Positions 1-11,040 of a DNA stretch of 38,741 nt are shown here, piece after piece. This stretch comes from Brachionus koreanus. Lineage: Eukaryota > Rotifera > Eurotatoria > Ploima > Brachionidae. The position numbers and the translations under genes were made by a program. Numbering within the stretch: position 1 is the stretch's first letter; every line of letters starts with the position of its first letter. The notes below the pieces were generated by a model. That model did not search any database. It saw only the letters and a program-made list of their open reading frames with translations, and had not been told where the DNA came from. The stretch spans positions 302,116-340,856 of the forward strand of contig PJRA01000473.1 of the NCBI GenBank assembly GCA_016987375.1, in the 5' to 3' direction.

Positions 1-366
1 ATGAATAGAAAGTAATTTGTGTTCCGATAAATGCATTACCATTTCATCTCTAATTAGCTTCTCCATTATTTTTATTAATATCGATAAAAGCGATATTGGA
101 CGATAGTTTTCAGGATTTGTTTTACCACCTTTCTTCTTGTAGACTGGAGTAACATTTGCTCTCTTCCAACAAGCTAGTACCATACACGACTCGTATGATA
201 AAACATCACTGCACTCTCTTAGTACATATGAATGAATGCCATCGTTGCCTATTGATTTGTTTCTGTCTAGCCCATCAAGTCTCTTTATTATAGCAGCTGG
301 ACTGAAAATCAAATCTAGATTCACTATGCAATTCCTACTGGAGCTCTCAAGGTAAACTCTTCTAAA
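1..366 (-). mobile_element. Non-LTR retrotransposon reverse transcriptase fragment, cut by window edge
   Basis: Reading the minus strand from 366 down to 1 gives about 122 codons without a stop, preceded by an in-frame TAG at 367-369. The translation has the fingers/palm entry of a LINE-type reverse transcriptase: KRLDGLDRNKSIGNDGI, then WKRANVTPVYKKKG, then NYRPISLLSILIKIMEKLI, the usual block before the catalytic palm. The catalytic FADD box would lie beyond the window. No Met start is seen, so this is the middle of a longer ORF or a 5'-truncated copy. The absence of stops makes it one of the youngest RT pieces here. The family call is firm. The clade (Jockey/CR1-like) is inference. Confidence 0.85.
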
Positions 367-369
367 CTA

Positions 370-2183
370 ATCAATAAAAAATAATCCAAAAAATAAATTT
401 TATAATCAAAATAGGATTAAATGTAAAAAAATATAAATATATATTAATTAAATGGTATGAGTAAAAAATATTGTCTTCTTATAATTTAATATTTTAATCT
501 TTTTGTTTTAATAATTTTCATCGCCAAATCTGGCGTAATCTTTTCTGAATAAATAATTATAATAATTAAATTAAACTTTACCGTAGAATATTAACTATTA
601 TAATTATATATTTTTTAATAAAAAAATGGACAAAATGAAATAAAGAGTAACATGATTCGTATGTTTAAATATCTGATGGTTCAGGAAAAAAGTAGTAAAT
701 AGTAAGGTAGCAATAAATGCTGATGCATCCTTAATTTATATAATTTTTTGATAATTTTTTCTGAGAATGAATTCAATCAAGGAGAAGAATAGTCTAGGAT
801 TGATCTGACTTAAGATTTACAAGTTTCCAAACATTATTAGATTAAGATCCCATTTGGATTAAAATTTCGGGTTGCTCAAGCGTTTTTGCTAGTTGCAGCT
901 CAACTTACATATTACTACTAATAAATTTAGTTTAGAATCAAATTTGATACATAGAAACTAACTTCTATAATTTCTAGTTAGAAGGCTAAATCTAATTATC
1001 TTTGTATTGCACATGTTCGTTAATATAGTCAAAAAATAGATTAAAATCTAGAATTTATTTTATTTTTTTTTTCTGTACCGAGCTAATGCTCGGATTAAAA
1101 AAAAAATTAAATAAAAATTGAAATTTAATATAGTAAATAAAATTTAATAAAAGGAAAAAATATAGATAAAATTAGATAAAGGGTAATAGGATACATATTT
1201 GTGATTTTTAAAACAAAATAACACATATAGATATTTATTTCAATTAATTGATAAAGTTTAAACTAAAAAGTAATGAAATGCATCCAAGCTTTTGTGCAGA
1301 ATTTCTTCATTGACTTATTGTTTGTTCTTTTTTTTCTTTCAATTTTAAACAGAGTTGTTTTGGAAAAAAATAATATATTTTATGTTTAAAAAGATTGTAA
1401 ATCTCTTTTATTTATAGTGACAATTTTTGGCTTCATTTTTTTTAATCAATAATTAATTTCTTTAGATAAATTAATAATAAATTTAAAGTAACAAGACTTG
1501 TAATTTTTAATGGCTTGTTGACATTTTTTCTCGTGACTTTTGTACAATTCTGATTTTAAATCTGAGGGTGAAATGTAATTACCGAAAATATTTGTTTTTT
1601 TAATGCCGCACTAAAACATCAAAAACTTTGATGATTTTTGTGCCTTTAAAAATTGAATTTTCAAAGATTAAAATATTAGAAATGAAAATCTATCTATGTA
1701 CCCTATTACTTTCTATTTAATTTTTTCTTTTTCTAAGTTAATGGCATCAAAACCGAGGTTTCAGTGCGGCTTTAAAAAAATCATTTTGAATTTACACTTT
1801 TAAGCTTTTTTTTTCACTTCAAATCTCACAAAATCAAGCCTCAAAAATGAATTCTTAAATAAACTAGAAAGTTATTTTTCATTAATTGATTACATATGTT
1901 ACATGGAACTGGTTTCAAATGTTAGCTCAAAGAAACGGTCTTTAACCACCCAAGATGTCGTTGAACCTATTTAGTTTTGACTTTTTCGATTTTCTCATTA
2001 AAAATCTTTTCGAATAAAACAATTTTAAAACACAAATTCAATATTTATTTTAAAATAAAATGAAAACAAAATTTAATTGAAATATAACTGAAATTAAAAA
2101 TTTTAAAAAAATTATTAATTTACACTAAAAACAAAGACTATTTTTAACTATACATGAGAAAATCTAATTAATTGAGAATACAA
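370..2183. other. AT-rich noncoding stretch with short repeat traces
   Basis: No credible coding frame was found. A small hairpin, CCGAGC-TAAT-GCTCGG, sits at 1078-1093 beside A/T runs and resembles a LINE 3' end, though that is only a guess. The motif GTAATAGGRTACATA occurs at 1183-1197 and inverted at 1696-1710, and again at 4843-4857. A segment at 1926-1951 containing AAAGAAACGGTCT shares its sequence with 19983-20004. The 3' UTR of the minus-strand tetraspanin probably ends near 2043-2048, where TTTATT gives AATAAA on the minus strand. Confidence 0.6.
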
Positions 2184-3077
2184 TCATAGAAAATTTCTTC
2201 TTTCGCTTTGTTCAAAATTTTGAACGGCTAAATTGGCATTTCTATTTGTAAGAGTAAATATGCCAAATAGTTGAATGACCAAAATGAGCAATATAACTGA
2301 AATGGTTATTGCTAGGGCACATAAAAAAATGACATCTCTTGAAAATGAATTGTAATACAATATCAAACAGCCTTTGGTGTTTAGAATAAGTGATCTGTCT
2401 CGGCCAAACACATTTATATTTTTGCCGCAATTTTTAGTTGGATTTATGCAACATGAATCGGGCACATCATCAATATACGGATACTTGTTATCATATTTGT
2501 CAAAATACTTAACTGGACCATTGATACCTTGAAAAGCTATTAGTGATTTCCAGTCATTATATGAATTGAGTCCACAACATGAAAATTTGCGATGAAGCCA
2601 GTTGATTTTTCTTGTATCGTGACCACGTGGATTTGACTCGTCAAATTTTTTAGCTGTTTTCATCATGTTCTGTCTTGTTTGGGACATAAATTCATCATTG
2701 TTGTTCATACTTAGACCAATTACGCCCAAAATGAAAATTAATAGAAATATAATAAATACTAGCATGGCAATTAGTAGACTGTAAACTGGTCGGCCAAGTG
2801 GCTTAAGCAAAAAAATTCCAGAAATAGCCAGTGCACATAGGACAAATCCCGAGCTCAAAAACACTCCAGCTAGAAAGTCTATGGAATAGATTGTGAACGA
2901 GTAGCTGTATTTATAGATTGTCAGATAGAGGATTCCTAGGATGAATAGTATGAGACCAAGGCCGAATAGTAGCACATTGTTCACTGTGATTAGATATGAT
3001 GTAATCTTAATAGATTTATTTATCTGTGTCTCGTCTATGTCGTATTTGTGATCTGGTTGACGGGATAGTTTTCTCAT
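2184..3077 (-). CDS. Tetraspanin, intronless (297 aa)
   Basis: Four-pass membrane protein that would organise protein partners in the plasma or vesicle membranes. Hydrophobic segments lie at about residues 28-54, 66-92, 98-122 and 248-276. A small loop separates the first two and a large extracellular loop spans about 123-247. That loop has the family signature: FSCCG at 165-169, then Y-NDW at 173-176, PDSCC at 206-210, NCG at 216-218 and KGC at 235-237, so six cysteines that can form three disulfides. Length is slightly above the usual 230-280 because of a polar N-terminus of about 25 residues. Start: the first Met after upstream stops. There are no introns, unlike the other genes here. It is clearly a paralogue of the gene at 8321-9181 (shared YLT-x-(Y/F)K(Y/F)-x-YSF and VPDSCCIN blocks). 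The specific subfamily and its partner are unknown. Confidence 0.93.
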   Translation of the reverse strand: MRKLSRQPDHKYDIDETQINKSIKITSYLITVNNVLLFGLGLILFILGILYLTIYKYSYSFTIYSIDFLAGVFLSSGFVLCALAISGIFLLKPLGRPVYSLLIAMLVFIIFLLIFILGVIGLSMNNNDEFMSQTRQNMMKTAKKFDESNPRGHDTRKINWLHRKFSCCGLNSYNDWKSLIAFQGINGPVKYFDKYDNKYPYIDDVPDSCCINPTKNCGKNINVFGRDRSLILNTKGCLILYYNSFSRDVIFLCALAITISVILLILVIQLFGIFTLTNRNANLAVQNFEQSERRNFL

Positions 3078-4484
3078 TTTACTTTATTTTAATGCGAAGT
3101 TTAACTCTATTCAAATATTCATAATAAATTTTTACTTTTTTTTCTTTTTAAAAAAATAATTTTTATTCTTTCAAATTACATAATATATTTATGCCAATAT
3201 TTGTTCTAGGATTTGTTTTCAAAAATAAATTATTAAGGTCTCATTTAATTTACCTTTAAAAATACATTAAAATAAAAAATATTTTTCATTTTTTTTTCCT
3301 CTTTATAGAAAACAAAATTATTTCAATTTTAAATCATAATATTAATTTTATTTTAATAAATTTTTATAATATTTAATTTTACTTTTATTGAACAAAAAAA
3401 TTCAGCAAAATTCATATGAAATATTTTATTTGTAAGGTATGATAAATTCAGCTTATTTTATCAGACTAATAAAAAAAATTTGGGAATTGGGTTCATTTTT
3501 TTATCATCATGTTGAGAATGCATCTTCTGCTAAATTTGTGAAAATAAAAGCTGGGCTCTTTTTTAAAATGGATTTTTATTTTAAAATAAAATATAAAAAT
3601 TATTTTCACTTCTTAATTAAAATAAAAAGAAATATTTTTAATAAATAAATAAAAAGCTAAAGTCCAAAACTAGATAATAAGAATAATCTTTTTAATTGCA
3701 TTCCATTGCATGATTAATTGACATTTGTGGAATGTTGTAATAATATAAAGTCTAAAGTATAATGTTTGAAATACTTTTTTAAATATATGTTGAATGTGAT
3801 CATTTGTTGTTTCACAAATTCATTCAAAATCAAGGGCCAGAGGAATCTTTTGACCAATTTTATCTGACTCGTTTTTTTTTACTTTTTCAATGAAAATAAG
3901 ATTATTTTTAAAAAAAAATGAATAATTTTATAATATTTTTTATTTAAGATATGATTGAAAAAAAAAATTTAAAAATAATTTAATATATTGAATAAATAAC
4001 AAAGAAAGGAAGTAATTACGACATTTGATTTTTTTGGAACATCGATACTGATTACAAAATTTTCACATCACATCTCTGAATTACTGGAACAGTAAAAATC
4101 TAAAATAAATAAATTTATAAATTAACTGATCAATTAGTAAAAATCTAAAAAAAAATCAAAATAAATCAGTTTGATAACTTTACTTAGTAAATTAATGAAT
4201 TTACACTTCTGCCAGAAATTTTTTTTAAAACATTTTTTGCATTTCAGTAAATTAAAAAAAAATAAGTAAATAACTTAAACTTGAAAAATGTAATATCTGG
4301 TAATTTTTGTCATGGTTCTTTAACTGGAAATAAAATTTTCAACTTGAAATCCTTAATCTTGTATCTTATGATTAGCTTTTTGAAACAGTTTTTTGTAAAT
4401 ATCAAAAAATAGATAAAATGAAATAAGGAATGATGCATCATTTCATAGAAAAAATAAATCATAGAAAATGAGAAAAATCAGACA
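3078..4484. other. AT-rich intergenic DNA, nothing recognised
   Basis: Upstream of the minus-strand tetraspanin, so its promoter should lie in the first few hundred bases, but I see no convincing core element in this A/T-rich sequence. A 69-codon plus-strand frame at 3439-3648 is made of low-complexity Lys/Phe/Ile codons and has no recognisable motif, so I do not call it a gene. Confidence 0.5.
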
Positions 4485-4812
4485 AAATTCGTAGAATAAC
4501 ATAATTATAGAAAAATTATCTTTCATAGACATATAAAATAATAGAATTAGTCAAATTGGAACAAAATAGCATTGAAACTGATATTTTTTTCTTTTTTAGG
4601 GGAAAGCAACTCAAATTATTAAATGTCAAAGTTTTACAACGCGAGGCAGAAATAAAATCTTTGGTTAATGAGTATAAAAGTTGTCATTTAGAACAGATTT
4701 TAGATGGATTAGCGAGAATAACAACAAAAAAATTAACTTATTAATTTTTTACTTTATTCAATTATATTATTCTATGAAAGTTATTCTATGAATTAACTAT
4801 TCTACCAAAATT
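4485..4812. repeat. Imperfect inverted repeat enclosing a small open frame
   Basis: The left arm (about 4485-4550) and the reverse complement of the right arm (about 4755-4812) align through GTAGAATA, TAATT-x-ATAGAA and TTTCATAGA with small gaps. Between them lies a 62-codon plus-strand frame (4556-4744). From 4601 it reads GKQLKLLNVKVLQREAEI followed by about 29 more residues and a stop. It is preceded by a pyrimidine run ending in TTTTTTAG that could be a splice acceptor. I do not recognise the peptide. The arrangement fits a small non-autonomous DNA element with a captured or decayed exon, but chance pairing in AT-rich DNA is not excluded. Confidence 0.35.
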
Positions 4813-5247
4813 CTGTAATTTGAACGTCCACCGAAATAATGAGTAATAGGATACATATGTTTAAATTATTATTATTATTTATTGTGTAGCTGGTCGAGCC
4901 AAAGCTCCTTCAGCAAATTTAAAAAGTTTTAAATTATATTAAAAATTATAAAAAAAAAAAATTAAAAATAAGTTCAAAAATTTGATAAAACTGGTGTTTG
5001 AGTAAGTGGATAGAGTTGATCAATTATAAGATAATAACCGCACAATGGACTAGGATATGTTATATCTGTAGATTCAAAGTTGAGTTCAAATGTAATGAAA
5101 GTTATTTAAATATTACAACTAACATGATTGTTGGTAGGTAAGATCTACTAATTTACCTGTAAAAATTAATTAATCAATTAAATTTTTCTTACAATTATCA
5201 TTAATACATGCGAGCAATTTATAATGAATAAAAGACAGGTTTTGTAG
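4813..5247. other. AT-rich spacer
   Basis: Contains the third copy of the motif GTAATAGGATACATA (4843-4857) and a short GAGC/GCTC hairpin near 4895-4910. A stretch at about 4995-5095 has weak similarity to tRNA A- and B-box spacing but does not fold as a tRNA by eye. No gene is seen. Confidence 0.45.
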
Positions 5248-5562
5248 TCGAATCTTATTTGTTATCGCATTGTTAATAAAGATTTCGATACTAGTCTTTA
5301 TGAATTGGCTTGTGAAGCAGGAGTTTTAAATACTCTATTTGCTCGGAACAGTTTTGATTTGGTCAAGGATTTTATAATTGACCTTAATGTTAAGCCTGAT
5401 AAGAGCTTAAGCTTAAGACAATCTGTTAACGAGCTGTCTATTGGTGGTGATCAAGGTATAGTTAAGTGTAACTTTACATGTCAATGATGTAGTTCCAAAA
5501 ACAATCAACTTATCTGTAATTCAAGAAATGATGATGGTAATTCCGGTTGTAAGAATAAATAA
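5248..5562 (+). mobile_element. Decayed C-terminal end of a transposon integrase with Cys-rich tail
   Basis: One frame runs from 5248 to TAA at 5560-5562, interrupted only by a TGA at 5485-5487. It reads YELACEAGVLNTLFARNSF, then a linker LSLRQSVNELSIGGDQG, then a cysteine-rich end (KCNFTC, CNSRNDD, GCKNK). I recall this order from the last part of DDE integrase (KRBA2-like) proteins with a CXC-type tail in rotifer and other invertebrate genomes. The frame has no Met start near its beginning, and the expected DDE catalytic core is absent upstream. The internal stop and the apparently lost cysteines in the tail mark it as dead. The family assignment comes from memory of such tails and is moderate. 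Confidence 0.5.
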
Positions 5563-6345
5563 AAATTTTGTATTATAATTTTACTTATTGTTTATGTTAT
5601 TTACTAAAACAATTTCAGTAGTTTACTCAAAAAATAAAAATTTCACCAAATATCCAAACTTCAATTTTTTGTTATTTATTTTAGATTTTTACTGATACTA
5701 CTGTAATTTTACAAATTTACGTATTTGAAATATTTATGGTAACATTATCGGACAATTTTAAAACAAGAAAATCTATAGAATTACGTTCTTATATGTAAAT
5801 TTTTAAAAAATGAATAAAAAAATCTAAAAAAAATACTGATTTATGATTCTCGTAATTTTTACGAGAATAAAGTAAATATGCGAACACTGATTAGTTGAAC
5901 ACTGGGATGAACATTTTCATTTAACCATCTCTTGCTCTCCTATAATTGAGAGCTTATTTACTATCAATAAAATAGTGACTAAAATAATTTTTATTTATTT
6001 TTTTAATTTTTTTTCTTTTTTAAGCTAAATTTAATAAAAACTATTCTCAAAATTTACTATTACATATATATTTATGCATATTTGCACACGTATTAACATA
6101 CGTTTTATTAACTGTCAATATTTCGTGTCGCATAGCTTGTAGGTTCAGGTTTTTCATTGAAACTAGTCTTCTTCCTAAGTGATTCGTCTTCACCATTTTT
6201 TTGTCTGGTCCATATAATGCCATTTTTACTCGTCTTATAAATCATTATTCGAAAACAGTTAGATGATAATGCATATTAGCATTATGCATTATTAATTATA
6301 CAGGCCTGAAGCTCTAGATTAAAAAAAATTATTATCGATGCCGAT
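5563..6345. other. AT-rich DNA with a possible continuation of the adjacent LINE relic
   Basis: Mostly A/T runs. On the minus strand at roughly 6070-6230 there is a stop-free stretch containing MALYGPDKKMV and RRLVSMKNLNLQA, which looks coding and could be the degraded C-terminal part of the RT relic that ends just to the right. I cannot place it with confidence. Confidence 0.35.
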
Positions 6346-6960
6346 TTGAAGGTTATGCATATCAGTCTTGTTTCTTATGATGGCTATTAATTTAGTATCA
6401 TCTGCAGCTACAAAAAATTAATTGCGTCATTAACTTTTTCAGGTTAGTCATTAATGAAAATGGTAAAAATTAATTGTCAAATAGAGATCTTTGAGGAACA
6501 TCACTCTTTGCTTCTTACCAATTTGATGACACTTTAACTTATACTATTCTTTGTTTTCTACATGTTAAAAAGTTAGTTACCAGTTAAGAAGAGAAACCGT
6601 GAAATCATAAGCTTCAAGTTTCTTGACCATGTTGGCTCTGTTGATACCATATTATATGCTTTAGCAAAATCCATAAATAAACCGCCGAAGCGAAACCATG
6701 ATTTGATTAACAATGATGTTTAACTTTATGAGAACCATAAGACTTTTATTGATTTTCATTTCAGTCTGAAATGATTGCTTCCTTGATAATTTTTTCTATT
6801 ATTTTGCATGATATTGAAGTCAGTGAGACTGATCTGTAGTTAATGGGTTCAGTCTTTTTTCCTTTCCTATAGATAGGAGTTATATTTGCATCTTTTCAAG
6901 CACTTAGCAATTTGCCAGACATGAAACTTGTCTTAATAATGTAGTGTTCTCCCACAAATT
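6346..6960 (-). mobile_element. Decayed LINE reverse transcriptase (minus strand)
   Basis: Reading leftward from about 6960, with several frameshifts and stops, successive blocks are those of a non-LTR RT in the right order: KDANITPIYRKGKKTEP, NYRSVSLTSISCKIIEKII, MDFAKAYN (the usual DFxKAFD with D lost), a region corresponding to the PQGS/FxND block, and finally DDTKLIAIIRNKTDMHNLQ, the aspartate pair of the catalytic FADD box. Scattered stops and frame changes show it is an old, non-functional copy. It is a different, more eroded lineage than the fragment at the left window edge. Confidence 0.75.
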
Positions 6961-8320
6961 AGAGTTTTGATTTTCTTTTAAATGATTTTTTTTATTGAAT
7001 CAATAAAATTTTAAAGTTAGATAGAAACGGCCGTTTAAGCCAAAAGATTAAATAAACTAAATATATTCTAAATTTTAATCTTTTTAATCTAATCAAGCCC
7101 ACAAATAAAATACACTGCTTAAGTGTTTTAAATTAAAAAAAAAAAAGACAAATTTAAAATATCAATCACGTGATGCTAGCTTGTACATTGTACAATTAAA
7201 TTTTTTTATCAAATCAACAATTTTTATTCAATTAGCTACAGCAGGATACCTTCGGAGCGATACTAACTTCAGTTTGGTTATTCTAGTTGTTTTTACTAAA
7301 TTTATAATCAAAAAAAAATAAATTAGTCCGAATTAAATTTAGAATCCCGGGTGGGTCTATACATATACTAAAATTTCATCTATTATCATTCAAGTTGGTT
7401 TAAATTGATTTTTTTTTCTACAATATTTCCATTTGTCAAACAAATTTAGTAAAATTAAAAAAAAAATCGATTTTTATTTGGATATTTTTCAAATAATAAA
7501 TAAAAAATCAAATTAATTATTTTAATTTCTAGTTCATTTGATTTCTATGATATTTGAATTTTACTGCTTCAAACAACAATTAATAATTCGATTTCATCCA
7601 TTAATTTAAACATAACAGTTAATTCAAATATAATTTAATTCTAAGATTTAAAAAATTTTAAATTAATTTGAAAAATAAAAAGGGGTATGTGATTGAATCG
7701 ACTTGGTTGTGACTTGGTACAATACAAAAACATTTATGCAAATTTTTGAAAAAAAAAGAAAATTTTTTTTTCAAATTTAAAATCAAAATTATCGGATGCT
7801 TCTCTTCTTTTATCTTAATTTTTATTTTATTTTAATTTAACTTTTTTTACATGACCTTCAAGTCGTTCATTGAATAAATAAATAAAATGAATAGTATAGT
7901 ATACTATTTTTAAAATGAGAAAAAATATAAAAGAAAATTATAAGTTATTTTATTCTAAAAAAAAAATTCAATTTATTTAGTTTATTGAGAGTTTCAGCTT
8001 TTTTTCTTTTTTTAAATAAAAAAAATTTTTTTGGCTCTAATTCTAAAAATCACTACTCGAAATATTTTAGAAAGACGAACCAATTTAGACTAATTTTGCT
8101 AGTTAATTAAAATCAAGCTTTTATTAATTATACAAATATTTGATAAAATATAAATTCACACACAAACCAAGTCTATGTGGTCGCTATGAATTATTTCTCT
8201 AGCCATAATTAACAATGCCTATTTCTCAACCCATACTCTTACCTTAAATTATAATTCTTAACTAAAAAAGGTTGAAAACAAATCTAGGGATTTTCATAAT
8301 TTTCTTTTTCCATTTTCATA
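6961..8320. other. AT-rich upstream region of the plus-strand tetraspanin
   Basis: Long A and T runs with no supported coding frame. A short palindrome TTGTAC-ATT-GTACAA lies near 7183-7197, and ACGGCCGTTT near 7027-7036 resembles the ACGGCC motifs of the palindrome at the right window end. The promoter of the tetraspanin at 8321 should lie at the right end of this stretch, but no distinctive element is visible. Confidence 0.45.
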
Positions 8321-9181
8321 ATGAAAAATTTACGGCAAAAAATTTCTAAAAATGCTTCGTCAAAGACCAACGAAAGCAAGCAGTCCAAGCAAAACCGGCT
8401 CTTGAACAACACACTAAATATGATTTGCTTCGGAATGAGTATAATCCTTGTCATAATTGGCATTCTCTATCTAACAGGTTTCAAGTTCGATTATTCATTT
8501 AATCAATTTTCGCCAACACTAGTAGCCGGCCTATTTGTCGGACTTGGCCTACTTGTTTTCATCCTATCAATATGCAACATATTTCTCATACAAATAGACC
8601 GCCAACTTGTCTTATTTGGTTGTTTTTTGCTAATAGCTTTGGTATTTGTGGCACTTTTGGGTGTGGGCATTTGGGGCCTAGTGGCTAGTGAAGAAACAAA
8701 CTTGTACGAAGAAACCAAACAATCTATGAATGAACAGTTTAAACTTTACGATGAGAGAAAAAAAGATAATTATTACACAATTAAGATAGATTGGATACAG
8801 CAAAATTTCAACTGTTGTGGCATTCAGGCCTATTCAGATTGGCGATCAATATTTGTTCTGGGTAGCAGTGGCCAATTCCAGTCGGTAAACTTTGTCGACC
8901 AGTGGACGGTCAACAACAATTTGCCTTACATGGACAATGTGCCCGATTCGTGTTGTATTAACAAAGCTTTCAATTGTGGCAAGATGTCCTCGAATGGTTT
9001 CCAGCATAGTGACAGAAATAGGGTAATTTACACCATGGGATGTCTTGATAATTATTTCAACAAGCTTCAGAAGCATATTATTTTCTTAGCCGGATTAACA
9101 GTTGGAGTGTCGGCATTTGTTCTGGCCTCGTTTCTTTTTTATTCATTCACTTATTTTATTCTTAAAACAAGATACATGTAA
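8321..9181 (+). CDS. Tetraspanin, intronless (286 aa)
   Basis: Second tetraspanin, paralogous to and divergent from the one at 2184-3077. A Lys/Ser-rich cytoplasmic N-terminus of about 27 residues precedes four hydrophobic segments at about 30-54, 65-92, 96-121 and 252-281. The large loop carries FNCCG at 163-167, Y-SDW at 171-174, PDSCC at 208-212, NCG at 218-220 and MGC at 239-241, giving the six-cysteine pattern. The start is the first Met after stops; 5' flanking DNA is AT-rich. The single uninterrupted exon matches its paralogue, so the intronless state predates their split. A probable AATAAA lies at 9309-9314. Function would be scaffolding of membrane protein complexes. Which partners is not visible from sequence. 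Confidence 0.93.
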   Translation: MKNLRQKISKNASSKTNESKQSKQNRLLNNTLNMICFGMSIILVIIGILYLTGFKFDYSFNQFSPTLVAGLFVGLGLLVFILSICNIFLIQIDRQLVLFGCFLLIALVFVALLGVGIWGLVASEETNLYEETKQSMNEQFKLYDERKKDNYYTIKIDWIQQNFNCCGIQAYSDWRSIFVLGSSGQFQSVNFVDQWTVNNNLPYMDNVPDSCCINKAFNCGKMSSNGFQHSDRNRVIYTMGCLDNYFNKLQKHIIFLAGLTVGVSAFVLASFLFYSFTYFILKTRYM

Positions 9182-9653
9182 TTTGTGTAAAAAACAAATT
9201 TTTTTTTGCTTTGTAGTTCGCAATTTTAAAGTGTGAACTTAATGTATTTTTTTTTGAAAAATAAGCTATCAATTTTTTAAATTTAAAGCAAGTTTTTATT
9301 AATAATTTAATAAAAAAAAAATAAATTCATATTTCAATTTTTTTATAATTTCTAATCCGAGTCTTGAAATTGGTCTAAATCTCTTCTCTGGTCCTTATTA
9401 TTTGTATTCTTAACACTCAAATTACCATAATTTTTTTATCCCTTTAATTGCCAGTAGTGTCATTTTTGACATGGAATTTATTTTTGATTTTTTTTCAAAA
9501 TAAATTTATTTAATTAATTAAATTTTGATTAATAAAAAAATTTTCAAGTCCAGATGCCATTTAAAAAAATAAAAATAAAGCTAAGTAAACAAAAATTGTG
9601 CTAAATCGTTTGCTCTTCCTATTTCAATTCTATTCAGAAAATCGCTAATCTAG
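9182..9653. other. 3' flank of the tetraspanin, AT-rich
   Basis: Contains the likely polyadenylation signal AATAAA at 9309-9314 and otherwise A/T-rich DNA without coding signal. Confidence 0.5.
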
Positions 9654-10116
9654 GGAGAGCTACCAGAAGTTTGGAAACAAGCAAATGTTTCACTTTTACA
9701 TAAGGCTCTATTGGCTCTTGACTGTCTCCACCAAATTATTGTCCATTATCGTTAATATATATTGCATGCAAAATCTTGGAGTCCATTATTAAAGAACCAA
9801 TGATAGAGCATTTGCTTATTAACAAATTAATATCCAAATCATAACACGGTTTCAACCAAAAAAAATCATGCCTGAACAATCTATTGGAAATCATGGATTT
9901 TATTTCTATGGTTTCCCGGTTGACATCATTTACACAGATTTTGCGAAAGCTTTCGATAAAATTTCTTATAGAAAGCTTTTGTATAAATTCAAATTTTATG
10001 GATTTGGTGAAGGCCTGATAAATTGGATAAAAGAGTTTCTTTTTGGACGTTCACAAAGAGGAGTATTAGAAGATACAAGCTCAAGTTGGATAAAAGTTAA
10101 AAGTGGAGTTACATAA
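9654..10116 (+). mobile_element. Decayed LINE reverse transcriptase (plus strand)
   Basis: Three reading frames must be joined to follow one RT. The first block is GELPEVWKQANVSLLHK. After a frameshift comes PPNYCPLSLIYIACKILES followed by a region ending at an internal TAA. After a third frame change at about 9910, a 60-codon block contains IYTDFAKAFDKIS, INWIKEFLFGRSQRGV and VKSGV. The catalytic DFxKAFD aspartate is kept, but the sequence stops before the PQGS and FADD boxes. Truncated and non-functional. Block order identifies a Jockey/CR1-like non-LTR element. The exact clade would need alignment. Confidence 0.8.
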
Positions 10117-11040
10117 AATTTAAAAAATTAGACAAAATCTAAGCTAATAATCTCTTCCCATTTCTCTTCCTTTTTGTATGCCTATCTACCTCATCAATTT
10201 CAAATAAATTGTCTGAATTTTTTGGCGAGTGCATTTTTTTTCAACATTTTTGACTGCCTCATCATAATTGTTAAGTATAAATTCCACACTTCAGTCTTTT
10301 AATAAATTTGATAAAGTAAAGGGATAGAATCAGAATTGTATTTTAATCAAGTCATGAATTTGACTTATTCTTTTTTACAGTTTGATTTAGACATATTTTT
10401 ATGGGGTTCGATACAGATAGAGACGCATTCATACAAGTTTTAAATCATTGAAAGTGTGTTAAGAGGTAATCATAAAGTTTTAACCCGGTTTTAAAAGAAA
10501 TATTCAATTGTTTGATAGTGGTTTAAAAACTGGATCTGAGTAGAATAAATAATTATCAAATGGATTAGTGAAAACCTTGAATTAAAAGAGGACATGAAAT
10601 ATTAAATTAACTAGATATCCGATGAACTTTAGTTCGATATTTAAGTCATATCATATGTTAAATAAACACAAATCAATGCTCTTCAAAATTATATGTCTTA
10701 CTTTTTGTTTAAATGATTCTAAAAAATCTTATAATTATAATTTATAAAATAAAATTAACTTTGGAATTAAATATTTCTTTCTTTACAAATGAATTTTTTT
10801 TAAATAAAAGTTTTCCAAAATAAAAATCTACCAAGTTTTTCTTTTAAAAATGAAATGACCCTTTTGCTATGATGAAATACCCAAAATTGTGCCCAATGTA
10901 TTCTTGGATCATTTTAAGATATATAAGGTGACAAAAAAACATCAAATTTTTAAAAAATAAAGTAAGAAAAACCAAAAATATTCTTTTTATCATAAATTGC
11001 CTGAACCAAGAATTTAAAAAAAACAAATTTTTCTTTGTAT
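10117..11040. other. AT-rich DNA between two LINE relics
   Basis: No supported gene. A 60-codon minus-strand frame at 10844-11026 is rich in Phe/Leu/Ile and has no motif. It may be the mutated thumb region of the RT relic that ends at 11041, but nothing in it is diagnostic. Confidence 0.4.

Noticed and set aside
3439..3648. 69-codon plus-strand frame
   Set aside because: Low-complexity Lys/Phe/Ile composition typical of AT-rich DNA, no motif, no splice or homology support.
4995..5095. tRNA-like A and B box spacing (GTAAGTGGATAGAG ... GTTCAAAT)
   Set aside because: The promoter-box similarity is poor, the spacing is too long and no cloverleaf forms by eye. A tRNA scan would be decisive.
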